A stretch of 64,000 bases of DNA from NCBI GenBank assembly GCA_963771545.1, contig CAVYTX010000002.1, positions 1,798,001 to 1,862,000 on the forward strand, in the 5' to 3' direction. This document shows positions 17,969-25,306 of this stretch, in pieces. The position numbers and the translations under genes were made by a program. The DNA is from CAKZLS01 sp963771545 (lineage in GTDB: Bacteria > Pseudomonadota > Alphaproteobacteria > Rhodospirillales > Defluviicoccaceae). How positions within the stretch are numbered: the first letter of the stretch is position 1; every line of letters starts with the position of its first letter. The notes below the pieces were generated by a model that was given only the letters and a program-made list of their open reading frames with translations, did not search any database and was not told the origin of the DNA.

Positions 17969-19207
17969 TCATGGACTTTGAACGGCGCCGGTGGACGGCA
18001 AGCGCAAAATCCATTTCTCTTGTTCGCCCGCGCCGGCCTCGGTGCCTCCGACACTCCCGGCACCGCCGTAACCGCCACCGTAACCGCCAGCGCCAGTGCC
18101 AACGCCAACCCCAACGTCCTGGCGCGACAACATGAGATCGGCCTGTTTAAGGGCCAGGGCGAGCTGATCGGGCGTGCCCATGTGGAAGAGGTTCAGCCGC
18201 GCGTGATCCCGGGAAAGGACTACCAGCTCGGTATGCTGCACTATGGGCACATTCTTGAGACGCTGCTCGACCGTCAGCCACTCGCTCAAACTGGTGATCG
18301 GCAGGGTCACGGCCGTCACCGACCGCCCGGTAACGCGAACGAGGTTCTGTCCCTTCCAGACTTGGTCCATTTCCAGGGCCGTGGCGTCCGCCGCGCGCGC
18401 GAGAAGTTCATCGACACCCTCGCCCTCGCGGCCGGTGAACGTTTCGACCGAATTGTGTTCCGGTCCGCCCGGACCATATTGGACGAGCGTGACCTTGACC
18501 TTGGGCGACCCCGCGCCGGCGTCGTCACGAGTTGCACGGGCCACCAATGCCGTGTAGGCGCCGTAGCGGCGCGCGATCGTCGAGAGGCTCGACTGGTTGC
18601 CTTGCAGAGCCTGCTCTGCATCGATAGCGCCGGTGTCGGACGGGTCCCCCGTCGGCACGATCAGCGGAACCAATCCTTTCGGTCCCGACCGCGCGGCCCA
18701 CGCGTCGCGCCATGGATTGGGATCGTCCCACAGCACCGGTGCTCCGGCGGCCGCGGCGTCCTCGTAAACGGGGATGACGACGACCGGCTTGGACCGGGTC
18801 ATGGCAAACGGCGTGTCGCGGTCGGCCAGAAGGCGCCGCACCGGTTCCTCCTTGAAGGTGTAGTTGAGGGTGGCGATATATCGGACCGCGGAACTCTTTT
18901 CCGACGCCACCTCGAAATCCTGTATGTAAGGAGCGATTTCCGCGTTCGTGAGCTTCGGCAAGGATCCCCAGTCGGCGCGGGAGGTCAGACGTTCCAGTTG
19001 CAGTTGAAAGGCCTTCTGCTCGCCCTCCGCCAGGGCCTTGTCCCGGGCTTCGGCCGCCGTCTCCGCGGTCACGTCGACCTTGACGTCGCGCACCACGAAC
19101 GTGTCCGTCGCGGAGGCCTGGGTGACAAGACCGGCCACCAGAAACAGGAACAGGCTCGCCCTGGATGCGATGCGCCAAATTGCGCGCGGCCAGCAACAAT
19201 GGATCAT
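17969..19207 (-). CDS. DUF2066 periplasmic protein
   Basis: A 412-residue protein with a signal peptide (residues 1-34, core LFLFLVAGLVTQ, cleavage near ASA). The DUF2066 region begins FVVRDVKVDVTAETAAEARD and continues through RYIATLNYTFKEEPVRRLL. Near the C-terminus is a Gly-rich low-complexity stretch (GVGVGTGAGGYGGGYGGAG). The function is unknown in the family. It leads the operon with the AI-2E permease, hda and the SDR gene, and is divergent from purM with only 76 nt between, so they share a promoter region. Confidence 0.85.
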   Translation of the reverse strand: MIHCCWPRAIWRIASRASLFLFLVAGLVTQASATDTFVVRDVKVDVTAETAAEARDKALAEGEQKAFQLQLERLTSRADWGSLPKLTNAEIAPYIQDFEVASEKSSAVRYIATLNYTFKEEPVRRLLADRDTPFAMTRSKPVVVIPVYEDAAAAGAPVLWDDPNPWRDAWAARSGPKGLVPLIVPTGDPSDTGAIDAEQALQGNQSSLSTIARRYGAYTALVARATRDDAGAGSPKVKVTLVQYGPGGPEHNSVETFTGREGEGVDELLARAADATALEMDQVWKGQNLVRVTGRSVTAVTLPITSLSEWLTVEQRLKNVPIVQHTELVVLSRDHARLNLFHMGTPDQLALALKQADLMLSRQDVGVGVGTGAGGYGGGYGGAGSVGGTEAGAGEQEKWILRLPSTGAVQSP

Positions 19208-19283
19208 TGAATACCTTCCCGGATTAAGTATGCTCGTGCCATCGACCGCGCCAATTTAGCACGTCGCGTGGGGGGAGGAAGAG

Positions 19284-20348
19284 ATAAGCGGGCTCAGCTA
19301 CAAACAAGCGGGCGTCGATATCGACGCCGGCGCGGCTCTTGTCGAGGCGATCAAGCCGCTGGCGGGATCGACCGACCGTAAGGGCGTGGCCTCCGGCCTT
19401 GGCGGTTTCGGGGCCCTGTTCGACCTGCGCGCGGCCGGATACGCGGACCCGATCCTGGTCGCCGCCACGGATGGCGTGGGCACCAAGCTGAAGATCGCCA
19501 TCGCCTGCGGCCTGCACGGCACCGTCGGCATCGATCTGGTCGCCATGTGCGTGAACGATCTGGTGGTTCAAGGCGCCGAGCCCCTGTTTTTTCTCGATTA
19601 CTACGCCACCGGCGTCTTGGATGTGGAGACCGGCCGGGATATCGTCGCGGGGATCGCCGAGGGCTGCCGTCAGGCCGGCTGCGCGCTGATCGGCGGCGAA
19701 ACGGCGGAATTGCCCGGCTTGTATGCCAAGGGCGACTACGATCTGGCCGGTTTCGCCGTGGGCGCGGCGGAGCGCGGGCATATCCTCGGCGGCGAAGACG
19801 CGGCCGAAGGCGATGTCGTTCTCGGCCTGGCGTCCAGCGGTCTGCATTCCAACGGCTATTCATTGGTTCGCAAGGTCGTGGAGGACCTGGGTCTGAATTA
19901 CGAGGACCCGGCGCCCTTCGAACCCGGCGGCGCCCTTGGCCCGCTGCTGCTGGCCCCGACCCGTATCTACGTGAAGGGCTGCCTTTCCGTCATCCGCGCC
20001 GGCGGCGTCCGGGCGCTCGCGCATGTGACCGGCGGGGGTTTGATCGAAAACATTCCCCGCGTCTTGCCGCACAACCTGGCCGCCGAGATCGATGTGACCT
20101 CATGGGAACTGCCGAGGATCTTCCGCTGGTTGGCCGAGGCCGGGGGTATCGAAGCGGGGGAACTGGCGCGAACCTTCAACTGCGGGATCGGCATGGCGGT
20201 GGTGACCGCGCCCGACCGGGCGGCGGACCTGGATGCGGACCTTCGCGATGCGGGCGAGACCGTCATCGCCATGGGGCGGCTCATTCGCCGGTCCGAAGGC
20301 GGACCCCAGGTGATGCTCAAGGGAGTCGAGAAGTCTTGGCCAAGCTGA
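19284..20348 (+). CDS. purM: Phosphoribosylformylglycinamidine cyclo-ligase, apparent ATA start
   Basis: PurM makes AIR from FGAM in purine synthesis. Conserved elements include QAGVDIDAG at the N-terminus, VAATDGVGTKLKIAI (ATP site), GGETAELPG and HVTGGGLIENIPR. Family proteins begin about eight residues before GVDIDAG. In this frame, between the stop at 19257 and that motif there is no ATG, GTG or TTG. A strong SD (GGAGGAAG) sits 5-6 nt before ATA at 19284, followed by codons for SGLSYKQAG. Reading ATA as the start gives 354 residues, the normal length. The next usual start, GTG 19386, would remove 34 conserved residues. A G-to-A change or base error is likely. Confidence 0.85.
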   Translation: MSGLSYKQAGVDIDAGAALVEAIKPLAGSTDRKGVASGLGGFGALFDLRAAGYADPILVAATDGVGTKLKIAIACGLHGTVGIDLVAMCVNDLVVQGAEPLFFLDYYATGVLDVETGRDIVAGIAEGCRQAGCALIGGETAELPGLYAKGDYDLAGFAVGAAERGHILGGEDAAEGDVVLGLASSGLHSNGYSLVRKVVEDLGLNYEDPAPFEPGGALGPLLLAPTRIYVKGCLSVIRAGGVRALAHVTGGGLIENIPRVLPHNLAAEIDVTSWELPRIFRWLAEAGGIEAGELARTFNCGIGMAVVTAPDRAADLDADLRDAGETVIAMGRLIRRSEGGPQVMLKGVEKSWPS

Positions 20349-20989
20349 AAGTCGGAGTCTTGATTTCCGGTCGCGGCAGCAATCTCCAGGCGTTGATCGA
20401 CGCCTGCGCCGCAGACTCTTTTCCCGCGGAAATCGCGCTGGTAATCTCGAACGTGGCCGATGCCGCCGGGCTCAAGCGGACCGAGGATAAGGGCGTCGCC
20501 ACGACGGTCATCGACCACAAGGCCTATGACGACCGCGAGTCCTTCGATGACGCCATGCACGAAGCCCTGGTCGCCGCGGGTGTCCAATTGGTCTGCCTTG
20601 CCGGCTTCATGCGGCTGTTGAGCGACGGCTTCGTGAGCCGCTGGCGCGATCGGCTGATCAACATTCACCCGTCGCTCCTGCCAGCGTTTCGCGGATTGAA
20701 CGTTCATGACCGGGTGCTGGAGTACGGCGCGCGATTTTCGGGCTGCACAGTGCATTTCGTCCGCGCGGCCATGGACGACGGGCCGATCATCGCCCAGGCC
20801 GTGGTCCCGGTTCTGCAGAACGACGACGCCGAAAGCCTCGCCGCCCGCATCTTGAGCCATGAGCACAGGATCTACCCGATGGTCGTCGGCATGATCGCGC
20901 AATCGCGGGTCCGCGTGACCGACGACAAGGTGACCATCTCCGGCGCGCGCGCGCCCATGGGCGCAATGATAAATCCGGCCCCTGAATGA
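20336..20989 (+). CDS. purN: Phosphoribosylglycinamide formyltransferase
   Basis: A 217-residue N10-formyl-THF-dependent GAR transformylase, third step of purine synthesis. Motifs are VGVLISGRGSNLQAL (phosphoribosyl site, residues 5-19), LINIHPSLLPAFRGL with the catalytic Asn and His, and CTVHFVRAAMDDGPIIAQ with the catalytic Asp. The TTG start at 20336 gives a standard N-terminus, has GGGAG 10 nt upstream, and makes a 13-nt overlap with purM, so the two are co-translated. The stop codon lies inside a GC-rich hairpin that is repeated once downstream. Confidence 0.93.
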   Translation: MAKLKVGVLISGRGSNLQALIDACAADSFPAEIALVISNVADAAGLKRTEDKGVATTVIDHKAYDDRESFDDAMHEALVAAGVQLVCLAGFMRLLSDGFVSRWRDRLINIHPSLLPAFRGLNVHDRVLEYGARFSGCTVHFVRAAMDDGPIIAQAVVPVLQNDDAESLAARILSHEHRIYPMVVGMIAQSRVRVTDDKVTISGARAPMGAMINPAPE

Positions 20990-21032
20990 GGCCGGCCGTA
21001 AAACGATCAACCCGGCCTCTGAATGAGGCCGG
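20976..21032. terminator. Duplicated hairpin at the purN end (possible bidirectional terminator)
   Basis: Two related palindromes occur about 35 nt apart: CCGGCC-loop-GGCCGG at 20976-20996, which contains the purN stop, and CCCGGCCT-loop-AGGCCGGG at about 21010-21032. The intervening DNA looks like a tandem duplication of the gene end. Neither is followed by a strong T-run on the plus strand. On the minus strand the inner one is followed by TTGATCGTTTT, so it could end ndk transcripts. Confidence 0.45.
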
Positions 21033-21125
21033 GCCATAAGTCGCCTTGGCTTTTTATTAGACCTCGGACAACACTTCTAGCGGCGCGTTCGGGCGGAAAA
21101 GCGTGAATGCGAACGGATCTCCGGG

Positions 21126-21548
21126 TCAGCCGACGATCTCGATGCCGGAGAAAAAGAACGCGACTTCGATCGCCGCGTTTTCCGGGGAATCGGATCCGTG
21201 GACCGAGTTCGCTTGAACGTCCACGCCGTGCGCCTTGCGGATCGTTCCCTCCTCGGCCTGGGTCGGATTGGTGGCGCCCATGATTTCACGGTTGCGGGTG
21301 ACGGCGTTCTCGCCTTCCAGAACCTGAACGACAACGGGCCCCGAGACCATGTACTCGCAAAGTTCGCCGTAAAAGGGGCGCTCCTTGTGCACTTCGTAAA
21401 ATTTCTGCGCTTGGTCCATGGTGAGATGAATGCGCTTCTGGGCGACAATTCTCAGGCCGCCCTCTTCGAAGAAGGCGTTGATCCTGCCGGTGATGTTGCG
21501 TTCCGTGGCGTCCGGCTTGATGATGGACAGGGTTCGTTCAACGGCCAT
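21126..21548 (-). CDS. ndk: Nucleoside diphosphate kinase
   Basis: A 140-residue NDK that equilibrates nucleoside di- and triphosphates through a phospho-histidine. It begins ERTLSIIKPDAT, and the active-site His is in NSVHGSDSPENA near residue 117, with RPFYGELCEYM and GATNPTQAEEGTIR in the usual positions. The length is typical. The ATG at 21548 follows GGAGGG at an ideal spacing. It converges with purN. A 10-copy 12-bp repeat begins about 205 nt upstream of its start. Confidence 0.96.
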   Translation of the reverse strand: MAVERTLSIIKPDATERNITGRINAFFEEGGLRIVAQKRIHLTMDQAQKFYEVHKERPFYGELCEYMVSGPVVVQVLEGENAVTRNREIMGATNPTQAEEGTIRKAHGVDVQANSVHGSDSPENAAIEVAFFFSGIEIVG

Positions 21549-21754
21549 GGCCGAGTCCCTCCGTTCGTTATTTTGCGTTAACAGACAAGAGCGTGACGTA
21601 TGTGAGAGGTGCGAATGCCCATGCGTCGAATTCGCGCCCCGGCATTGCGTTTTCCCCTGAAAAAACCAACAAAGTGCGCGCCTTATAGACCGCGCGTCCG
21701 CCTCTGACAAGGGACTGTTCGCCGTGCCAACGTTTCGAACGCGGATCAAAAATA

Positions 21755-21874
21755 CGGAGGCAAAAACGGAGGCAAAAACGGAGGCAAAAACGGAGGCAAA
21801 AACGGAGGCAAAAACGGAGGCAAAAACGGAGGCAAAAACGGAGGCAAAAACGGAGGCAAAAACGGAGGCAAAAA
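21755..21874. repeat. 12-bp tandem repeat, ten perfect copies
   Basis: The unit CGGAGGCAAAAA is repeated ten times without a mismatch over exactly 120 bp. It lies outside any convincing gene, upstream of ndk. On the minus strand the array reads as repeated T-tracts and begins immediately after an intrinsic terminator stem, so the terminator T-tract appears to have been amplified. Perfect identity suggests recent expansion and probable copy-number variation. Confidence 0.95.
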
Positions 21875-21894
21875 GGGGCCGGCAAAGCCGGCCC
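21870..21894 (-). terminator. Rho-independent terminator without an evident gene
   Basis: On the minus strand a perfect 8-bp stem GGGCCGGC / GCCGGCCC with a TTT loop (plus-strand 21876-21894) is followed by C and TTTTT. It would end leftward transcripts from 21895-22116, where no recognised minus-strand gene exists. It may mark a small RNA or very short ORF. Confidence 0.7.
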
Positions 21895-21977
21895 TAGTTG
21901 GTGCTCTTGAGGGAAGGGAGAACTCCGGATGAAAAGCTCATCCACGAACGACTATGCTAGAAACGCGTGTTCAGGAA

Positions 21978-21993
21978 TGTGATGAGGATCACA
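21978..21993. promoter_or_regulatory. Perfect CRP-type palindrome
   Basis: TGTGATGAGGATCACA fits the CRP/FNR-superfamily consensus TGTGA-N6-TCACA exactly, with the extra inner T/A pair of strong sites. It is 124 nt upstream of the receptor gene at 22117 in an AT-rich stretch, a sensible place for an activator. Which regulator binds is inference. Confidence 0.6.
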
Positions 21994-22116
21994 GTTGTAT
22001 AACTTTTTTGAATTTTGCTTTTTCGCGGGCATTCCTCCAATGAGAAAGTCGTTTAAATTGTTGGTCTTATGGCACCACCGCGGTTTTCGGTTGCGGCGCT
22101 ATTCCGCTGAAAAAAA

Positions 22117-22950
22117 ATGAAATCAGACCCCGCCTCTCCCATTTCCTCCCCCATCATGGACGCGGCCGGTGTCGTCCATCGCCCCGCTTCGGCGGGATTT
22201 CGCATCGTTTCGCTCGTTCCCAGCATTACCGAATTGCTGTTCGATCTGGGGCTGGCAGAAGCGGTGGTGGGACGAACGGCGTTCTGTGTCCACCCGTGGA
22301 ACCGGGTGAAAACCGTAAAAAGCGTCGGCGGCACAAAACAGGTCAACTTCGACAAGCTCAAACGGTTGTCTCCCACCCATGTCATCGTCAATGTGGACGA
22401 AACTCCGCGCGAGCTGGCCGAGGACATGGCGCGACTGGGCTATGAGGTCGTGGTTACCCATCCGATCGACGTTCGGGACAACCTCGGTCTTTACCGCCTG
22501 ATTGGGCGGCTGTTCGCCCGGGAGACGCACGCCGAAGCGCTATGCGCCCGGTTCGAGACCGCTTACGAAAATTTGACGACGAACGCGCGAAGGCTGGCCG
22601 AGCGCCGGGTTCTTTACCTGATCTGGAAGGATCCATGGATGACGGTGTCCCGCGACACCTACATCTCGCGCATGCTGGCCCTGGCAAGATGGCAATCGAC
22701 CGATGTGCCTGGGAACGCGCGCTATCCGACGCTAGAGTTGACAAACGACCTGCTTTCCACGGTCGATTTGGTGTTGTTCAGCTCCGAGCCCTTTCCGTTC
22801 AAGGATCATCATCTCGAAGCCTTCCGCGCCGGCTTCCCGGCTCACGCCGCCAAGGCCACGATGATCGACGCGGAGATGGTTTCGTGGTACGGAAGCCGCG
22901 CCGTCAGCGGCCTCGCCTATCTCGGCGAGTTCGCCCGCTCCCGCGTCTGA
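22117..22950 (+). CDS. BtuF-like helical-backbone metal/corrinoid receptor protein
   Basis: A 277-residue protein of the class III periplasmic-binding-protein fold used for cobalamin, haem and siderophores. RIVSLVPSITELLFDLGLA (residues 29-47) and DKLKRLSPTHVIVNVDE are hallmarks, and a long backbone helix lies at about residues 120-160. It has no signal peptide or lipobox, and no ABC permease or ATPase gene lies beside it. It may therefore be a cytoplasmic or stand-alone member, and its ligand is unknown. The ATG at 22117 follows an A-run without an SD. ATG 22156 is an alternative. An IS element sits 39 nt after its stop. Confidence 0.75.
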   Translation: MKSDPASPISSPIMDAAGVVHRPASAGFRIVSLVPSITELLFDLGLAEAVVGRTAFCVHPWNRVKTVKSVGGTKQVNFDKLKRLSPTHVIVNVDETPRELAEDMARLGYEVVVTHPIDVRDNLGLYRLIGRLFARETHAEALCARFETAYENLTTNARRLAERRVLYLIWKDPWMTVSRDTYISRMLALARWQSTDVPGNARYPTLELTNDLLSTVDLVLFSSEPFPFKDHHLEAFRAGFPAHAAKATMIDAEMVSWYGSRAVSGLAYLGEFARSRV

Positions 22951-22988
22951 AATGCCGGTTTCTCCGAGAAGGCATCGGATTTACCGGT

Positions 22989-24437
22989 CTAGCAGTCTGT
23001 CGGATTTGGGTATTTTGGTTTGCGGACGAATGCATCGGACTCGGCGCTATGCGGTCTTGAGGTTGAACAGGCGCTTGCAGTTGTAAGCGAGGGTGACGAG
23101 CAGCCATTCGGCTTTGACGTTTTCGATGCCCCTTAAGAAGAATTGCCTAAATCCGAGGACGTTTTTGATGATGCCGAAGACCGGCTCGACGGTGTGTTTT
23201 CGCCGCTTGTATTTGGCTTTGGCGTCCTCGGTGGCCATTTTCTGCTTCATCGCCTGGCGCCATTCGGCTTTTGGCTCGGGCGGCGGCGTGGCGTCCGGTT
23301 TGGGCGGACGGAAGTCGTAAACGCGGTGTTGGTCGGCGCCGGAGACGGCGACGAGCACCTCAATGCCGCGCGCCTCAAGGGCGCCGACCGCCTCGCCACT
23401 CGCGAAACCGGCGTCGCCGAGGATCGTCGCCGGTGGGCCGAGCGTCTCGCACAGGGTGTTGATCGTCTGTTCGAACGTCGGGGCGTCGCTCGGGGTTTGC
23501 GCGACGTTGGCGGTCAGAACCAATTGCGAGCCGTCGGCATCGACCACGGCTTGGGCGTTATAGGATTGGCGGTATTCATGGCGTTTGGACTTGCGCATCA
23601 ACGTGCTGTCCGGGTCGGTCAGATTGGTTTGCGCCTCCGGCGGCGGCGTGTCGTCGGGCGGTTTCGGGCCGCGTCCACGGCGGTTGCGCGCTTCGTGGGC
23701 GCGTTGCTTCGCTTCGAAGGCAGGCCGCTCTGCCTCCGCTCGAGCCTTCGCTTCGGCCTCCAGGCGGGCGCACGCCGCATCCAGTTTGCTCCGAAGCGCT
23801 TGGCGTCGGGCGAGACCATCGGGCAGCGCCTGGGGATCGGCGGTTTCTTCGCGGTCCGCCGCTTCGGCCCGCGCCATCATCGCGGCGATGTCCGCGTCCA
23901 GTTGCGCGCGCAACGCCTTCGCCCGATCATAGCGCACCGACTTGATCTTCGACGCGTTGGCGTCGATCTTGGTGCCGTCGATGCTGACCATGCCGACCGA
24001 CAGCAGCTTCAATTCCTGGGCCATCGACAGGACATCCGCAAACGCCGCCGCAAACGCCACCGCGTTTTCCCGCCGGAAGGCGGCGATCGTGTCGTGATCG
24101 GGATGGGTGTCGGCGGCGATGAAGCGCACCGCAACATCGCGGTGGGTGGCGCGCTCGATCCGCCGCGACGAGAATATCCCGTTGGCGTAACAGTAGATCA
24201 ACAGCGCCAGCATCATACGCGGGTGATACTGCGCCTTGCCCGCGCCGCGCCAATTGACCTTGAACGCCCGGATATCAATGCGCTCAACGGCTTCGATGAT
24301 GAAATGCGAAAGGTCGTCGTCCGGTATCCAATCGCAAAGATCGGGCGGCATCAGAAAACCTTGCGTGCGGTCATAGGAGATGAAATTGGCCATGACCGTA
24401 TTATATCCGGATGGGACTAAATCCGACAGACTGCTAG
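22989..24437 (-). mobile_element. Complete IS1182-type insertion sequence
   Basis: Perfect 19-bp terminal inverted repeats CTAGCAGTCTGTCGGATTT occur at 22989-23007 and, inverted, at 24419-24437, enclosing an intact transposase. The outermost CTAG is itself palindromic and may be a 4-bp target duplication rather than part of the repeat. If CTAG is removed once, the rejoined target reads CGGTCTAGGACCG, a small palindrome, so insertion was into a hairpin-like site. Identity of the ends and an intact ORF suggest recent insertion. Confidence 0.88.
23047..24393 (-). CDS. IS1182-family DDE transposase
   Basis: A 448-residue transposase. The N-terminal region is MANFISYDRTQGFLMPPDL, with the DUF772-type segment HPRMMLALLIYCYANG. 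The catalytic triad is Asp in SIDGTKIDANAS, Asp in LGDAGFASGEA and Glu in RRKHTVEPVFGIIK. A charged, Ala-rich coiled segment (about residues 165-235) is inserted between the first and second Asp, as in related IS1182 enzymes. The frame is undamaged, so the element may be active. The start is at 24393, 26 nt from the inverted repeat. Confidence 0.92.
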   Translation of the reverse strand: MANFISYDRTQGFLMPPDLCDWIPDDDLSHFIIEAVERIDIRAFKVNWRGAGKAQYHPRMMLALLIYCYANGIFSSRRIERATHRDVAVRFIAADTHPDHDTIAAFRRENAVAFAAAFADVLSMAQELKLLSVGMVSIDGTKIDANASKIKSVRYDRAKALRAQLDADIAAMMARAEAADREETADPQALPDGLARRQALRSKLDAACARLEAEAKARAEAERPAFEAKQRAHEARNRRGRGPKPPDDTPPPEAQTNLTDPDSTLMRKSKRHEYRQSYNAQAVVDADGSQLVLTANVAQTPSDAPTFEQTINTLCETLGPPATILGDAGFASGEAVGALEARGIEVLVAVSGADQHRVYDFRPPKPDATPPPEPKAEWRQAMKQKMATEDAKAKYKRRKHTVEPVFGIIKNVLGFRQFFLRGIENVKAEWLLVTLAYNCKRLFNLKTA

Positions 24438-24446
24438 GACCGATTA

Positions 24447-24702
24447 GTACCGACTGTCACGGTTCCGTGCCCCATGTGATTGCTTTTCCCGTGTCCTCGG
24501 CAGGAGGCGGTGCGCCGGCGATGCCGAAGCATCGTCAAGCGCCGTCGACGCCCCGAGGACGCGGGAAAAGCAACCCTCCGGGCGGTCTTCCGAGGCCCCC
24601 GGCGGCGTTGCGGGCCGCATGTGATAGCCGGCGCGCCCCGCGCCTGGATGGACGACCTCGGAAGACCGTCACATGGGGTACGGAACCGTGATAGTCGGTA
24701 CC
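24447..24702 (+). other. Large nested inverted-repeat element folding as a three-way junction (unclassified)
   Basis: The outer stem pairs 24447-24479 with 24669-24701 (33 bp, two G.U). The second stem pairs 24480-24500 with 24553-24573 (21 bp, one U.G), capped inside by CGATGC-CGAA-GCATCG at 24519-24534. The third pairs 24583-24595 with 24656-24668 (13 bp, perfect). Stems abut with no gap except a 9-nt linker at 24574-24582. All three non-Watson-Crick pairs are wobbles only if the plus strand is RNA. It may be a structured RNA, the 5' leader of the CBS gene 82 nt downstream, or a MITE-like element. I recognise no known family. Confidence 0.75.
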
Positions 24703-24783
24703 AGGCTGCTATCCGGCTTTTCTGCAATGCTCTTTTGCGATATCGTTACTCTGAAACAACCAAAATTCTAAGGGGGAAGCATC

Positions 24784-25239
24784 ATGAAAGTTTCGAAGTT
24801 CATGCATTTGCATGGAATGATCGTCCTAACGGTTCGGCCGGAGAACACGCTTGTCGAAACCGCCCGCACGCTGTCCCAACCGGTCGGCGGCCGCAAACTC
24901 TCCCTCGCCGTTGTTTGCGATGAGACGGACAAGGTGGTGGGCGTCGTATCCCTGGGCGACATTAACTACACGTTGGCCGAGTACGGCGAGAAGGCGGCGT
25001 CCATGCTCACGAGCGACGTCATGAGCATCGATATCATCGCCTGCGGGTTCGATGACGATCTCGAGGACGTTCTCCAGACCATGGCAAGGCGGGGCATCCG
25101 GCATATGCCGGTGGTCGAGAACGGAAAGCTCGCCGGTTTGCTCGCGCGCCGCGACGCGCTGGAATTCCTCTATCGACAGGCGTCGCTGGACGTGGAGAGC
25201 CTCTCGGACTGGCTGTTCGTGTCCGAGGCGCGCTATTAG
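24784..25239 (+). CDS. Tandem CBS-domain protein
   Basis: A 151-residue protein made of one CBS pair. CBS1 covers residues 5-65 (VVCDETDKVVGVVSLGDI) and CBS2 about 78-140 (MARRGIRHMPVVENGKLAGLLARRDALEFL). CBS pairs bind adenosine nucleotides or SAM and regulate partner enzymes or channels. Stand-alone forms like this act in trans on targets that cannot be named from sequence. A good SD (AAGGGGGAAG) precedes the ATG. It sits directly downstream of the three-way-junction element, which could belong to its leader. Confidence 0.88.
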   Translation: MKVSKFMHLHGMIVLTVRPENTLVETARTLSQPVGGRKLSLAVVCDETDKVVGVVSLGDINYTLAEYGEKAASMLTSDVMSIDIIACGFDDDLEDVLQTMARRGIRHMPVVENGKLAGLLARRDALEFLYRQASLDVESLSDWLFVSEARY

Positions 25240-25306
25240 GTTGCACGCTTATTGATTGGACGCGTTGAAAACCTCCGAGCGACCGGCGCCGGACATTTTC
25301 AAGGGC

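Noticed and set aside
21755..21874. CRISPR array
   Set aside because: The units are 12 bp with no spacers between them; this is a minisatellite.
21568..21945. Minus-strand ORF encoding a repeated FCLR peptide across the 12-bp array
   Set aside because: The repeat is 12 bp and so stays open by arithmetic. The flanking codons look non-coding, there is no SD, and the ORF crosses a terminator.
21952..22032. 26-residue minus-strand ORF beginning MPAKKQNSKK
   Set aside because: GGAGG is only one base from the ATG and there is no known homologue that I can recall; kept only as a remark under the orphan terminator.
24447..24702. Known RNA class such as tmRNA, RNase P or 6S RNA
   Set aside because: None of the hallmark sequences (tRNA-like ends, P4 core, open promoter-like bulge) are present.
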